Positions 33,201 to 40,834 of a stretch of 64,000 bases of DNA are shown here, in pieces. The notes below the pieces were generated by a model. It did no database searches, was not told the DNA's origin, and saw only the letters and a program-made list of their open reading frames with translations. Within the stretch, counting starts at the first letter, position 1, and every line of letters begins with the position of its first letter. This DNA is from Allostreptomyces psammosilenae (lineage in GTDB: Bacteria > Actinomycetota > Actinomycetes > Streptomycetales > Streptomycetaceae). A program made the translations under genes and the position numbers. The stretch is taken from positions 940,001 to 1,004,000 of the forward strand of contig NZ_JACBZD010000002.1 in assembly GCF_013407765.1 (NCBI RefSeq), read 5' to 3'.

Positions 33201-36200
33201 TCCACGGCCAGCTGGGTGAGCGGCCTGCGGTGCAGCACGGGCAGCCCGGCCAGCGGCACGTCCGGACCGCCCGGGCCGTTCTCCCCGCCGAGCTGCCGGG
33301 CGGCGGCCCGGGCCACCAGCCACTCCGCGACCGAGCCGTGGATGAAGCCGAACAGCCCCTCCTCGGTGCGCACCAGCAGGCTGCCGGCGCCGATGGCGTG
33401 GGTCAGCTGCGCCACCGAGCGCTGGTCGACGGCGACCTCGGCCAGCGCCCGGGCCACGTCGGTCAGGTCGGCCATGCGCAGCGCCGGCATGTCCGCCTCC
33501 CACATGCGCAGCGCCAGCGCGGTGACGCCGCGCCACAGCTCGTCGGTGGACAGCCCCGGCGGCGCCCCCGGAATGCCGCGCCCGCGCTGCTCCTCGAACT
33601 CCAGCCACTCCTCCAGCAGGTGCTGGTACAGGCCGGCGGCGCTGAGCACCCGGCCGGAGCCGGCGGCGGCCCGCAGCCGCTCCTCGTCCAGCGCCGCGAC
33701 GAAGCCCAGCAGGCGCGGGTTGCGGCACAGCGACAGCAGGTTCGGCACGGCCGACAGCAGCCGCATCCGGCGCTCGGCGGCGTCCGCGTCCCCGGCGAAG
33801 TGCGCGGTCAGGTAGACCCGGATCTGCTCGTGGGTGAAGTCCTCCAGGGTGAGGACGCGGCGGTGCGGTAAGAGGCCGACCTGCTCGCCGAGCGCGGTGA
33901 AGACCTGCGCGTTGGAACGGAAGTGCTGGGTGCGGCTGGAGACCACGATCTTGGCGTCGTCCACGGCCGCGTCCAGCAGCTTCTGCAGGTGCTCGGTGGC
34001 CCGCTCGAAGCTGATCCGGGTGGCGAGCTCGTCGAAGCCGTCGAACAGCAGCACGATCCGGCCCTCGCGCAGCATGAAGCGGAAGGCCCGCAGGTTGAAG
34101 TCGACCTCGCCGTGGTTGGCCAGGTGGGCGGCGACCAGGCCGTCCACCCCGTGCGCCTTGTCCAGGGCGCGCAGCTCGATCAGGATCGGCACCAGGTGCG
34201 GGAGCTCGGCGGGGATCCGGCGGGCCACCTCGTGCAGCGCGAACGTCTTGCCGTGGCCGAAGTCGCCGAGCAGCAGCAGGAAACGGCCGTGGTCGGAGCC
34301 CAGCAGGCGCAGCAGCTCGTCCACGACGTCCTGCCGCACCTCGCCCTCGCCCTCGTTCAGGGTCCGGTAGCGCTGCGGCAGGTACAGCCGGGGGGGGTAG
34401 CGGGTGTCCAGGGTCAGCCGCCGGGTCTGCCGGGTGACGTAGTCGGTGAGGTCCAGCAGCCCCTGGAACTCCAGCAGGCTGCGCACCAGCACGCCCTGAC
34501 GGCGCCCCCAGGCGCGGATCGTCTCGGCCGGCGGCGGCCCGTCGTAGACCAGCTCGGCGTTGGACTCGGCGGCCGAGGCGTGCACGGCGTCCTGGAACGC
34601 GGCGACGTCCTCCCGGGTCGGGGTGCCCGGGCAGGCGGCGACCCGCTGCTGGCGGACGATGCCGTCCTCCCGGTAGGTGACCAGCAGGTGCGCCGGGTTG
34701 CCGGGGACGCGGCGCACCGCCGCGTCCGGGTGGCGCACCCGGCAGGTCTCCTCCAGCCGGTCCAGCAGCAGCTCGGTGGGGGTGGGGATGTCCCGGGGCC
34801 CGCCGCCGAGGGCGGGCCAGGCGCCGGTGGAGCCGCGGCCCGGTGCCCGGTCGCCGGCCCGCCGGCCGCCCGAGTCCGCGCCGGCCGGGTTGGAATCCGC
34901 GCCGCCACGGCCGGACCGCCCGCCGCCGAGGGTCGGCGGGTCCGGCCGCGCCGGCGGGGCGGGCGCGGCCGGTGGCGGGGCCCCGACCAGGGCGGCGTGC
35001 GCCGCGGGCCAGATGCGGGGGAGGTCCTCCGGGGCGCCCGGGACACCGCCGGGGCCGGCCTCCGCGGGCGCGCCGCGCCAGCGCCGCAGCCCCTCCGCGG
35101 TGATCCGCAGCAGCTGGTACCGGCCCGGCGCCGACGGCCCGGATTCCTCCGCCAGCGGCTCCGACCGGCCGCCGGCGCCCGGGCCGTGCAGCAGCAGGTG
35201 CAGGTGGGGGGAGAGCAGCTGGCGCAGCACGGTGGTGTCCCGCAGCGCCTCCGCGCCGGCCGCGCCGCGCCCGGTGGGCGGGTGGCGCACCGCCCCGAGC
35301 CGCAGCCAGCCCAGCTCCTCGTAGCGGGCCAGCCGCTGCGCGAACCAGGTCGCCTGCTCGCCGCCGAGCCAGCCGTAGTCGTCGTCCGGCCGGTGGGTGA
35401 CCGCGATCGTGGAGTTGAGCCCGGCCACCACGGTGCGCAGCTCCGGGACCTCGAAGAGGGTCCACGGCTGGGCCTCGTCGAAGACCAGCTCCAGGCCCTG
35501 GTACAGCTCGTGGAAGAGCGCGGCGAAGTGCTTGAGCTTGGGGAAGAACGGCGGGATCGGCTCGCGGTCCTCGGACTCCCGCTCGGTGAAGTAGGCCAGG
35601 CAGGCCAGCCGGTTGACGTCGCCGCCGCCGGGCACCACCACCAGGCGGTGCGGCTCCAGCCCGAGCAGCACCCGCAGGCCGGTCAGGAAGGTGAGCGCCT
35701 GTTCGAACTCGCGGGGCCGGCCGCTGGTGGTGAGGTCGCCGGTGACCACCAGCAGGTCCGGCGGCGGCGCGCCCGCGTCGGTCAGCCGCTGCACCTGGGA
35801 CCACAGCCGGGTCTGCGCCGCGCCGGGCTCCTCGCCGGCGCCGAAGCCCGGGCCGGCCACGTGCAGTACCGTCAGCCGCTCCCGAGGGCCGGCGGCGCGC
35901 TCCGGGCGGGAGGGCGGGAACGGGGGCGCGGCGGCCGGCCGCCGCCGCCCGGCCGGGCCGGGATCGGTGCGTCCCGGACCCGCCTCCCAGGGCGGGACGC
36001 CATCGATCTCCCACGGGCGCCCCGGAACGGCCCAGCCGCCGGACGGGGAGCGCTCCGCCCCGCCGCCCGGGTACCCGGGGCGGGCGAGCGGACGGGCCCG
36101 CCCGGCGAGCGCCTGCTCCAGCCGGGTGAGCAGCATCCAGCGAGCCGTCTCGGCGTCGGTGACCGGGGCCAGGTCGACGTAGGTGATGTTGGCCAGCAGG

Positions 36201-36568
36201 CCCTCCACCGGAACGTCCTCCACCCGCACGGTCACCAGCCGCGCCCCCGGGTTGTCCGGGTCCGAGCGCATCGCGGCCTGCCACTCCAGGCGGCCGAAGC
36301 GGGAGCGCTCGTAGTTGCCGGAGAGCACGGCCAGCACCACCGCGGCCTCCCGCACGCCGCGGTCCATGTACTCCATGAAGTTGGTGCCCGGCACGAAGTC
36401 CCAGGCCTGCACCATGGTGCGGTAGCCGGCCTCCTCCAGCGTCCAGGCCATCCAGGTGGCCCAGCGCTCGTCGGCCGGGGAGTAGCTGATGAAGAAGTCC
36501 AGCGGACGCTGCGCCCAGGTCTGATCCGAGTTCCCCAGCATGTCTGCCACTGTATGACCGGCCATCAC
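30263..36568 (-). CDS. NLR-like STAND protein: TIR - pseudo-phosphoesterase - NACHT - pentapeptide - WD40
   Basis: This single 2,101-residue polypeptide has these modules in order. TIR (about 22-155): DFFISYSPADERWATW through AVVLAVLSGNYERS and FGRLEWQAAM, where E95 is the candidate NADase Glu. A metallophosphoesterase-like region (about 225-470) follows, with its metal ligands replaced (LHVAGPGFG, VTGDLTT, VVVPGGGDVNR, LLLHGPGAGG). A degenerate restriction-endonuclease-like segment (about 590-715) is tentative. The NACHT ATPase has an intact Walker A GDFGHGKT (about 767) and Walker B IVLLFDGFDELA (about 837). Pentapeptide repeats (A-(D/N)-L-x-x) span about 1160-1260. WD40 blades come in groups of 7 and 8, split by a Pro-rich linker. 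An in-frame TTA codon lies at 33871-33869 (codon 900). TIR-STAND proteins of this plan are known or predicted anti-phage sensors; that role is inference here. Starts GTG 36568 or ATG 36565. Confidence 0.9.
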   Translation of the reverse strand: MMAGHTVADMLGNSDQTWAQRPLDFFISYSPADERWATWMAWTLEEAGYRTMVQAWDFVPGTNFMEYMDRGVREAAVVLAVLSGNYERSRFGRLEWQAAMRSDPDNPGARLVTVRVEDVPVEGLLANITYVDLAPVTDAETARWMLLTRLEQALAGRARPLARPGYPGGGAERSPSGGWAVPGRPWEIDGVPPWEAGPGRTDPGPAGRRRPAAAPPFPPSRPERAAGPRERLTVLHVAGPGFGAGEEPGAAQTRLWSQVQRLTDAGAPPPDLLVVTGDLTTSGRPREFEQALTFLTGLRVLLGLEPHRLVVVPGGGDVNRLACLAYFTERESEDREPIPPFFPKLKHFAALFHELYQGLELVFDEAQPWTLFEVPELRTVVAGLNSTIAVTHRPDDDYGWLGGEQATWFAQRLARYEELGWLRLGAVRHPPTGRGAAGAEALRDTTVLRQLLSPHLHLLLHGPGAGGRSEPLAEESGPSAPGRYQLLRITAEGLRRWRGAPAEAGPGGVPGAPEDLPRIWPAAHAALVGAPPPAAPAPPARPDPPTLGGGRSGRGGADSNPAGADSGGRRAGDRAPGRGSTGAWPALGGGPRDIPTPTELLLDRLEETCRVRHPDAAVRRVPGNPAHLLVTYREDGIVRQQRVAACPGTPTREDVAAFQDAVHASAAESNAELVYDGPPPAETIRAWGRRQGVLVRSLLEFQGLLDLTDYVTRQTRRLTLDTRYPPRLYLPQRYRTLNEGEGEVRQDVVDELLRLLGSDHGRFLLLLGDFGHGKTFALHEVARRIPAELPHLVPILIELRALDKAHGVDGLVAAHLANHGEVDFNLRAFRFMLREGRIVLLFDGFDELATRISFERATEHLQKLLDAAVDDAKIVVSSRTQHFRSNAQVFTALGEQVGLLPHRRVLTLEDFTHEQIRVYLTAHFAGDADAAERRMRLLSAVPNLLSLCRNPRLLGFVAALDEERLRAAAGSGRVLSAAGLYQHLLEEWLEFEEQRGRGIPGAPPGLSTDELWRGVTALALRMWEADMPALRMADLTDVARALAEVAVDQRSVAQLTHAIGAGSLLVRTEEGLFGFIHGSVAEWLVARAAARQLGGENGPGGPDVPLAGLPVLHRRPLTQLAVDFLCDLADPRACQEWARWVRSGTADAGEAARANADRILARLRVPTQTDLRGAVLRGEDLSHRDLAGVDLTGADLRRARLVSANLSGAKLARAQLTGARLDGADLSGADLTGADLRGARLIRTDVTGAKVAGSSWNRAALITATGGPELAEAPDLIGAAVVPGSRVELGLRPSTVGVPYGFDLETSRLPEPISYSRDSDVLAVGSEDGSVMVCDGSNGTPLRRLRGHTARVYAVRFAGQLLFTGAADGAVCLWNAADGRLVHRLEGHRAGVWPMAPGPHGRVLATGDRAGTVRLWDTATGTLLHTLDGHTPTVYTAGFDPDERLLVVGDDAGRVTVWDAAAGRLVYELPGHVGPVYRARFSPDGALVATADRGPEGPGGNGGAGGAVRVWDAATGELLHEMTGLGGRVYTLSFRPVREGMLLAAGDTGGGVHVWVPSTGVRVPVRDPATGRTMAQPKRDSGAVYRVVFSQDGQLLAASHSSGAVRVWRVAEEPRRVPIQDAPPGSDGRGGDRDPRGERGGERERLTLRAAPGRLPASGRPTAPGGVGPGRAAAPGGPPPPPPPPPAARQAHEPVLRELPVQPDAHEGSVWACAFRPDGSRLVTSDNDGTLRLWDPVRGQGRHILRGHGRRIGQVAFSGAGDLLAVASNDGVVRLWDPVTGRRTAELTGRSGRLISASFTPDGRRLATATNDGDVHLWEPVSARFVRGLDVETDHVWAEAFSPDGQLLATANDDETVRLWDRDVGTPRGVLRGHRGRARTLAFTSTGATLATGCDDGLVRLWDVAAGTCTAELAGHSDRVYAVAFPPDDAWLLSVGWDGDVLVWERGRLRHRLRRHTGRLWTAAVHPDGRVAATGGDDSVVRLWDAAAGRLVGELEGAAGAVMSLAFSPDGRLLAGGGEDGVVRLWRVFTEDGGRTVRTVQKGGLLGMPEGWAAVTPGGRYKYEGEVAGEFWHVVGLTRFEPGELDEHLPEVGRMSLEEEL

Positions 36569-36743
36569 CCCGCGGCAGGAGATCGCGGTGACCGCCGGGA
36601 AGGGCGCTGACCGGTGTGAACGACGGGGCCCGGGAGGTGTGAGGGGCTCGGCCGACGGTCCGCCGGCGGCTCGTCGACGGGAGTCCCCCGGCGCTTCGCC
36701 GGCGCTTTCCCGGCGGAGGAGGCCGCCGGCCCACCCGCGGGCG

Positions 36744-37703
36744 CTAACCCAGCACGCCGGAGCGCGCCACCAGGTCCAGCAGCGCCTCCATCGCCTCCGG
36801 GCGGCCCGCCACGTAGGAGCGGTCGGCGTCCGGCAGCCCCAGCCGGTCGTCGAACGGGGTGCCGTCCAGCCGGCGGACGCTCACCCCGGCCTCGGCCGCG
36901 ATCAGGTAGCCGGCCGGCAGGTCGACGGCCTCCGCCTCGTACGCGACGAAGCCGTCGATGTCCCCGCGGGCGAGCATCACCCAGCACATCAGCGGCGCCC
37001 ACAGCTGCAGCACCCGCCGGGCCTCCGCCTCCAGGGCGTGCCGCAGCCGCAGCGCCCGCGGGTTTCCGCGGCCGACGCCGTGCCCCTGCGTCCAGGCCAG
37101 CAGCGGCCCCGCCGGGTGCACCGGCCGCGGCGGCGTGACCAGGCAGGTCTCATCCGGGCCCAGGGTGCCGCGGCCCCGGATGGCCGACCAGGTGCGGCCG
37201 GCCACCGGGTCGTGCACCACGCCCAGCACCGGATCGCGGTCCGCGCACAGCGCGATCCCCACGACGTACGCGGGCAGCCCGATGGCCACGTTGTTGGTCC
37301 CGTCCAGCGGGTCCACCACCCAGGTCCAGGTACGGCCCGGCTCCCCGCCGCCGGCCGCGGCCGCCCCGCCGGCGTCCCCCCCGGATCCGCCCCCCGCCGG
37401 GGACGCGGCCTCGCCCTCGAGGATGCCGGCCTCCTCGGAGATCACCCGGTCGGACGGGTACGCGGTGCGCAGCCGCTCCAGGATCAGCTTCTCGGAGAGC
37501 ACGTCCAGGCCGGTCACCAGGTCCCCCGAGGACCCTTTCGCCTGCACCTTCAGGTCACCGTGGAAGCGCTCGTGGACGGCCTCCCCGGCCTCCCGGGCCG
37601 CGGCCACCGCCAGCGCCCGGGCCCGCTCCAGGTCCCGGCCGTCACCCGGCTGGTCGCGTGGGCCGGCCCCCTCGGGCCGCTCAGAGGTCGGCATGGGCGG
37701 CAT
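36744..37703 (-). CDS. Inositol monophosphatase-family phosphatase
   Basis: The 319-residue Mg2+/Li+-type phosphatase has VISEEAGILEG (metal Glu), WVVDPLDGTNNVAIG (metal motif D-P-L-D-G-T-N) and EAVDLPAGYLIAAEAGVSV (third-metal Asp region). Substrates in the family include inositol phosphates, PAP, fructose bisphosphate and histidinol phosphate; the substrate here cannot be told. A Gly/Ala-rich insertion of about 25 residues separates the first two motifs. ATG 37703 is chosen because GGGAGG lies 4 nt upstream; it overlaps the upstream cupin-like gene by 23 bp, so translation is probably coupled. It lies 175 bp 5' of the NLR-like gene, on the same strand. Confidence 0.9.
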   Translation of the reverse strand: MPPMPTSERPEGAGPRDQPGDGRDLERARALAVAAAREAGEAVHERFHGDLKVQAKGSSGDLVTGLDVLSEKLILERLRTAYPSDRVISEEAGILEGEAASPAGGGSGGDAGGAAAAGGGEPGRTWTWVVDPLDGTNNVAIGLPAYVVGIALCADRDPVLGVVHDPVAGRTWSAIRGRGTLGPDETCLVTPPRPVHPAGPLLAWTQGHGVGRGNPRALRLRHALEAEARRVLQLWAPLMCWVMLARGDIDGFVAYEAEAVDLPAGYLIAAEAGVSVRRLDGTPFDDRLGLPDADRSYVAGRPEAMEALLDLVARSGVLG

Positions 37704-38376
37704 GGATCCTCCCGGCGATCGCTTCGGCCACGCGGACGGTCTCGGAGCGGTCGCACAGGCGCCGGTCGACGACGTGCGATCCGGCGTCCAGCGGCCCCAA
37801 CGACAGGTCGGTGCGGCTCGCCCGGGCACGGCCCAGAACGACGGTCACCGCCGTGGTCCTGTCGTCCACTGTCGACGTGTGGAATTCCCCGGCCGGCAGC
37901 GTGTACACCTGGCCCGGCCCACTTCTCTCGACACGCGCCGGCGCACAGCGCACAACGCGGTCGGTCGGCACGATGCGGTCCGTGCCGTCGGAACTGTGTA
38001 CTTCGAACACCCGGTGGGTGGGCTCCTCGCCCGGCCCGGTGGAGTCCGACACCCGCATCCAGGTGTTCTCCACGTGACCGGACAGCACGACGCTGGTCAT
38101 GTCCCAACTGTGGCAGTGCACCTCGGAGGTCGTGGGCCGTTCGGTCTCCACCGGCGCGCCGCCGTTCCACGGCGCGCTCCACGGGTTGAACAGGTGCACG
38201 CACACCCCCAGGTCGCCCTCGCGCTGCACCGGCAGGCAGAGGAAGCCCAGCGGGTGGCGGACCGCCAGCAGCGCCCGCCGCCCGTCGGCGATCTCGGCCA
38301 GCGTGGCCAGCGCCCGGGGCGGCACGGCATCCACCTCCCCGCGCGCCAGCAGGCCCTCTAACACCGTGTACTCCAT
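37681..38376 (-). CDS. Cupin-like hypothetical protein with TTA codon
   Basis: The 231-residue protein has no family I can name with confidence. The centre (SEVHCHSWDMTSVVLSGHVENTWMRV) and VYTLPAGEFHTSTV resemble the two His-containing motifs of a cupin barrel, as in small dioxygenases or cysteine-dioxygenase-like proteins. Codon 6 is TTA (38361-38359), placed where it would block translation early without the bldA tRNA. The downstream IMPase gene overlaps it, so that gene is likely affected too. ATG 38376 has AGGTGG about 9-14 nt upstream. Confidence 0.75.
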   Translation of the reverse strand: MEYTVLEGLLARGEVDAVPPRALATLAEIADGRRALLAVRHPLGFLCLPVQREGDLGVCVHLFNPWSAPWNGGAPVETERPTTSEVHCHSWDMTSVVLSGHVENTWMRVSDSTGPGEEPTHRVFEVHSSDGTDRIVPTDRVVRCAPARVERSGPGQVYTLPAGEFHTSTVDDRTTAVTVVLGRARASRTDLSLGPLDAGSHVVDRRLCDRSETVRVAEAIAGRIHAAHADL

Positions 38377-38635
38377 GGTCGTCCACCTATCGCGTCGGCC
38401 GGCCGGCACCGCGGCTACGGCTCCCGGTACCGCTCCGGTAGGGATCCCGACACGGCCGTACCGCGGCCGGTCGCGGCCGCGCCGAGTTCCGCGTCGTGCT
38501 ACTCGGTAACCGGCATGCCCGGCTCCCGGAGCCGGCGAACCCGCCCGGCGGCGCCCCGGGTGAGGACCGGACACCCGCGCGCGGGCGCCGGCGGCCCCTG
38601 CTCACCGCCGGCCCCTGCTCACCGCCGGCCCCTGC

Positions 38636-39634
38636 TCACCGCCGGTAGGGGTTCTGCGCGTGCAGGGCCTTGGAGACGATCGCCGCGACGTCGAGGTCGG
38701 AGAAGCTCTCCGGCAGCGGCAGGCCCACCCGCTCGAACAGCTCCCGGGCCGCGTCCACGGAGGGCTCCTCGTCCAGCCGCTGCGCCTGGCGCAGCGGGAC
38801 CGGACGTCCCTGCTCGTGGCTGACCCGCAGCTCCGTCACGTAGTAGTCGTACAGCGGCTTGCCGCGCTCCACCAGCAGGTTCACCCGCTCCGGGTCGTCC
38901 TGGGTGATGACCAGGCAGGACGCCGACATGTCCCAGCGCAGCGTCGGCATCGTGCTGGACAGCGACACCTCGATGTCCAGGGACGGCAGGCGCTGGGCGT
39001 ACCAGCAGGCGGCCAGGACGGTGGCGTACGACTCCAGACGGGTGCGCTTGGGCGTCCAGCCGTCCAGCGCCGGGTTGCCCAGGTGCCGGGTGAACGAGGT
39101 GCGGAAGTGCGCGTAGCGCTCGCAGACGCGCACGTCGGAGGGGTCGATGATGTCCAGCTGCATGGTGAGCGAGCGGCGCGCGATCCGGGCCAGGTGCACG
39201 CACTCCGGCAGCGTGACCGCCCGCATGTAGGTGCCCGTGCCGCCCTTGAAGAACCAGCGGTCGGTGTCCCGGCGGGCCGCCGCCAGCGCCTCCTCGACCT
39301 CCGGCCCGGTGATCGCCCGCGCCATCGACAGTTCCTCCAGGGCGACCCGGCTGGCCGCCATGGTGTCCGTTGCCCCGAGCAGCGCCCGCCGGCTCTCCTC
39401 GGACAGCCGCCGCACCTCGTCCACCGCGTGCCGCAGCTCGCCGGAGTTGCGCGCGCGGTCCTGCAGCATGCCGACCACCAGCGCGGCCAGCACCAGCAGG
39501 GTGGCGCCGCGCACCATGTTGTCCCGCAGGACGTCGGCGAAGAGGTCCAGGAAGGCGAAGACGACGGCGACCACGATCGCCAGCACGCCGTCCGCGTTCC
39601 GTGCGAGCCACCCGATCAGCCGGCCCATCTCCAT
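38636..39634 (-). CDS. Two-TM membrane protein with cytoplasmic domain
   Basis: The 332-residue protein has two N-terminal TM helices (VLAIVVAVVFAFLDLF and ATLLVLAALVVGML, about residues 14-55), then a short helical linker (AVDEVRRLSEESRRALLG). A soluble domain of about 230 residues follows (WFFKGGTGTYMRAVTLPECVHLARIARRS, DPSDVRVCERYAHFR). I do not recognise the domain with certainty. The layout of paired TM helices plus soluble domain recalls membrane-acting effectors of bacterial defence systems, but no such homology was verified. ATG 39634 has GGGAGGG 4-10 nt upstream. A 15-bp palindrome lies 88 bp upstream. Confidence 0.75.
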   Translation of the reverse strand: MEMGRLIGWLARNADGVLAIVVAVVFAFLDLFADVLRDNMVRGATLLVLAALVVGMLQDRARNSGELRHAVDEVRRLSEESRRALLGATDTMAASRVALEELSMARAITGPEVEEALAAARRDTDRWFFKGGTGTYMRAVTLPECVHLARIARRSLTMQLDIIDPSDVRVCERYAHFRTSFTRHLGNPALDGWTPKRTRLESYATVLAACWYAQRLPSLDIEVSLSSTMPTLRWDMSASCLVITQDDPERVNLLVERGKPLYDYYVTELRVSHEQGRPVPLRQAQRLDEEPSVDAARELFERVGLPLPESFSDLDVAAIVSKALHAQNPYRR

Positions 39635-39721
39635 GCCCTCCCCGGCGCGGTCCCGTGGCGGCGCTCCCCGCTGACGGCCCGCCACCGGCCTGACGCCGGA
39701 GCCGACCGGCCACCGCACCTG

Positions 39722-39736
39722 ATGACGTACCGTCAT
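39722..39736. promoter_or_regulatory. Palindrome upstream of the two-TM gene
   Basis: ATGACG-TAC-CGTCAT has perfect 6-bp arms. The core TGACGTACCGTCA differs at one base from the palindrome upstream of the P450 gene (15453-15465), which suggests one regulator for both promoters. Confidence 0.5.
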
Positions 39737-39904
39737 TCTAGGTGGGGCGCCGCCGGCCCGGATAGGGGATCGGAGCAGGGGTACCCGCGTGCCACGGGGC
39801 GCTCGGCTGCGGAAACGGGGGGCGCGGGCGCGTACGGTGGCCCGCCGGCGGCCGGCCGTGGAGCGGATGGCGGCCGGCCGCTGGGGCACGTGGCGGCCGG
39901 CCGG

Positions 39905-40834
39905 TCAGTCCACCGGCAGCCCGGCCGCGTGCAGCAGGTAGGCCGTCATCGGCTCGTACAGGTGCGGCGGCACGTTGTCGTCCAGCGGCACGGTCACCAG
40001 CAGGTCGCCCTGCGCCTCCCCGAGGAACAGCGCCGGGTCGTTGCAGTCCGCGAACCCCACCGTGTCGACGCCCCGGGCCCCCGCCCCGCCCGCCCAGCCG
40101 TGGTCCGCCACCACCAGGTCCGGCCCCGGCGAACCCTGCGCCGCCAGGGCGTCCAGCACCCGGTGGACGAACTCCGCCGAGTGGGTGTGGCGCAGGTCGC
40201 CGTGCGCCCGCAGCACGGCGACGTGCTCGATCCGCCGCACCTCGCCCTCCTCGCGGAAGATCCCCATCCAGCGCTCCTTCGTCGCCGAGGGCAGGTTCAC
40301 GATGCCCTCCGGCGCCGCCAGCAGCTCACAGCCCGCCCGGCGCAGCGCCCGCCCGATCGCCAGGTGCACCGGCAGCAGCCCGGTCGGGTGCCCGGTGGCC
40401 AGGAACACCCGCTCCCGGCGGCGCGCCGCCGCGCGCAGCCGGACCGCCATCCGCTCCAGGGCGGCCACCGTCAGCTCCGGGTCGATGGTGTCCTGGCCGC
40501 GGCCGTGCTCGGGATCCGGCGAGACCCCGCAGCGGCTCGCCATCTCGGCCAGCGTCGCCTCGTACGTCCACCGGTCGCCGTCCAGCTCCAGGCCGAGCCA
40601 GTAGTAGCGGTTGCCGGCGGCGAGCTGCCGGTAGTGGTCGAGGTTGTTCTCCCGGGGCGTGGCCACGTTCCCCGCGATGCGGGAGTGCACCAGGTGCTCG
40701 ACCAGTTCGGAACGGCTGGGGACGGACTCGTACATGCGCCGCAATCTGCTCGGACGGTCGGGACGGAAGGTGGTGCGCACCCGGAGGTGGAGGCCACGGG
40801 GCTTGGCGTGCCGACGACGCTGCTGCTCCGTCAC
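39905..40834 (-). CDS. Phosphatase-like protein in ArsR operon
   Basis: The 309-residue protein is of the kind usually labelled phosphatase in Streptomyces genomes. It has an Arg-rich N-terminus, LVEHLVHSRIAGNVATPRENN, LATGHPTGLLPVHLAIGRALRRAGCELLAAPEGI and PDLVVADHGWAGGAG near the C-terminus. No standard catalytic signature (HAD, DxD or PTP) is obvious to me, so the catalytic call rests on family recollection. GTG 40834 overlaps the ArsR stop (GTGA), so the two genes are co-transcribed and translationally coupled. Confidence 0.7.
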   Translation of the reverse strand: MTEQQRRRHAKPRGLHLRVRTTFRPDRPSRLRRMYESVPSRSELVEHLVHSRIAGNVATPRENNLDHYRQLAAGNRYYWLGLELDGDRWTYEATLAEMASRCGVSPDPEHGRGQDTIDPELTVAALERMAVRLRAAARRRERVFLATGHPTGLLPVHLAIGRALRRAGCELLAAPEGIVNLPSATKERWMGIFREEGEVRRIEHVAVLRAHGDLRHTHSAEFVHRVLDALAAQGSPGPDLVVADHGWAGGAGARGVDTVGFADCNDPALFLGEAQGDLLVTVPLDDNVPPHLYEPMTAYLLHAAGLPVD

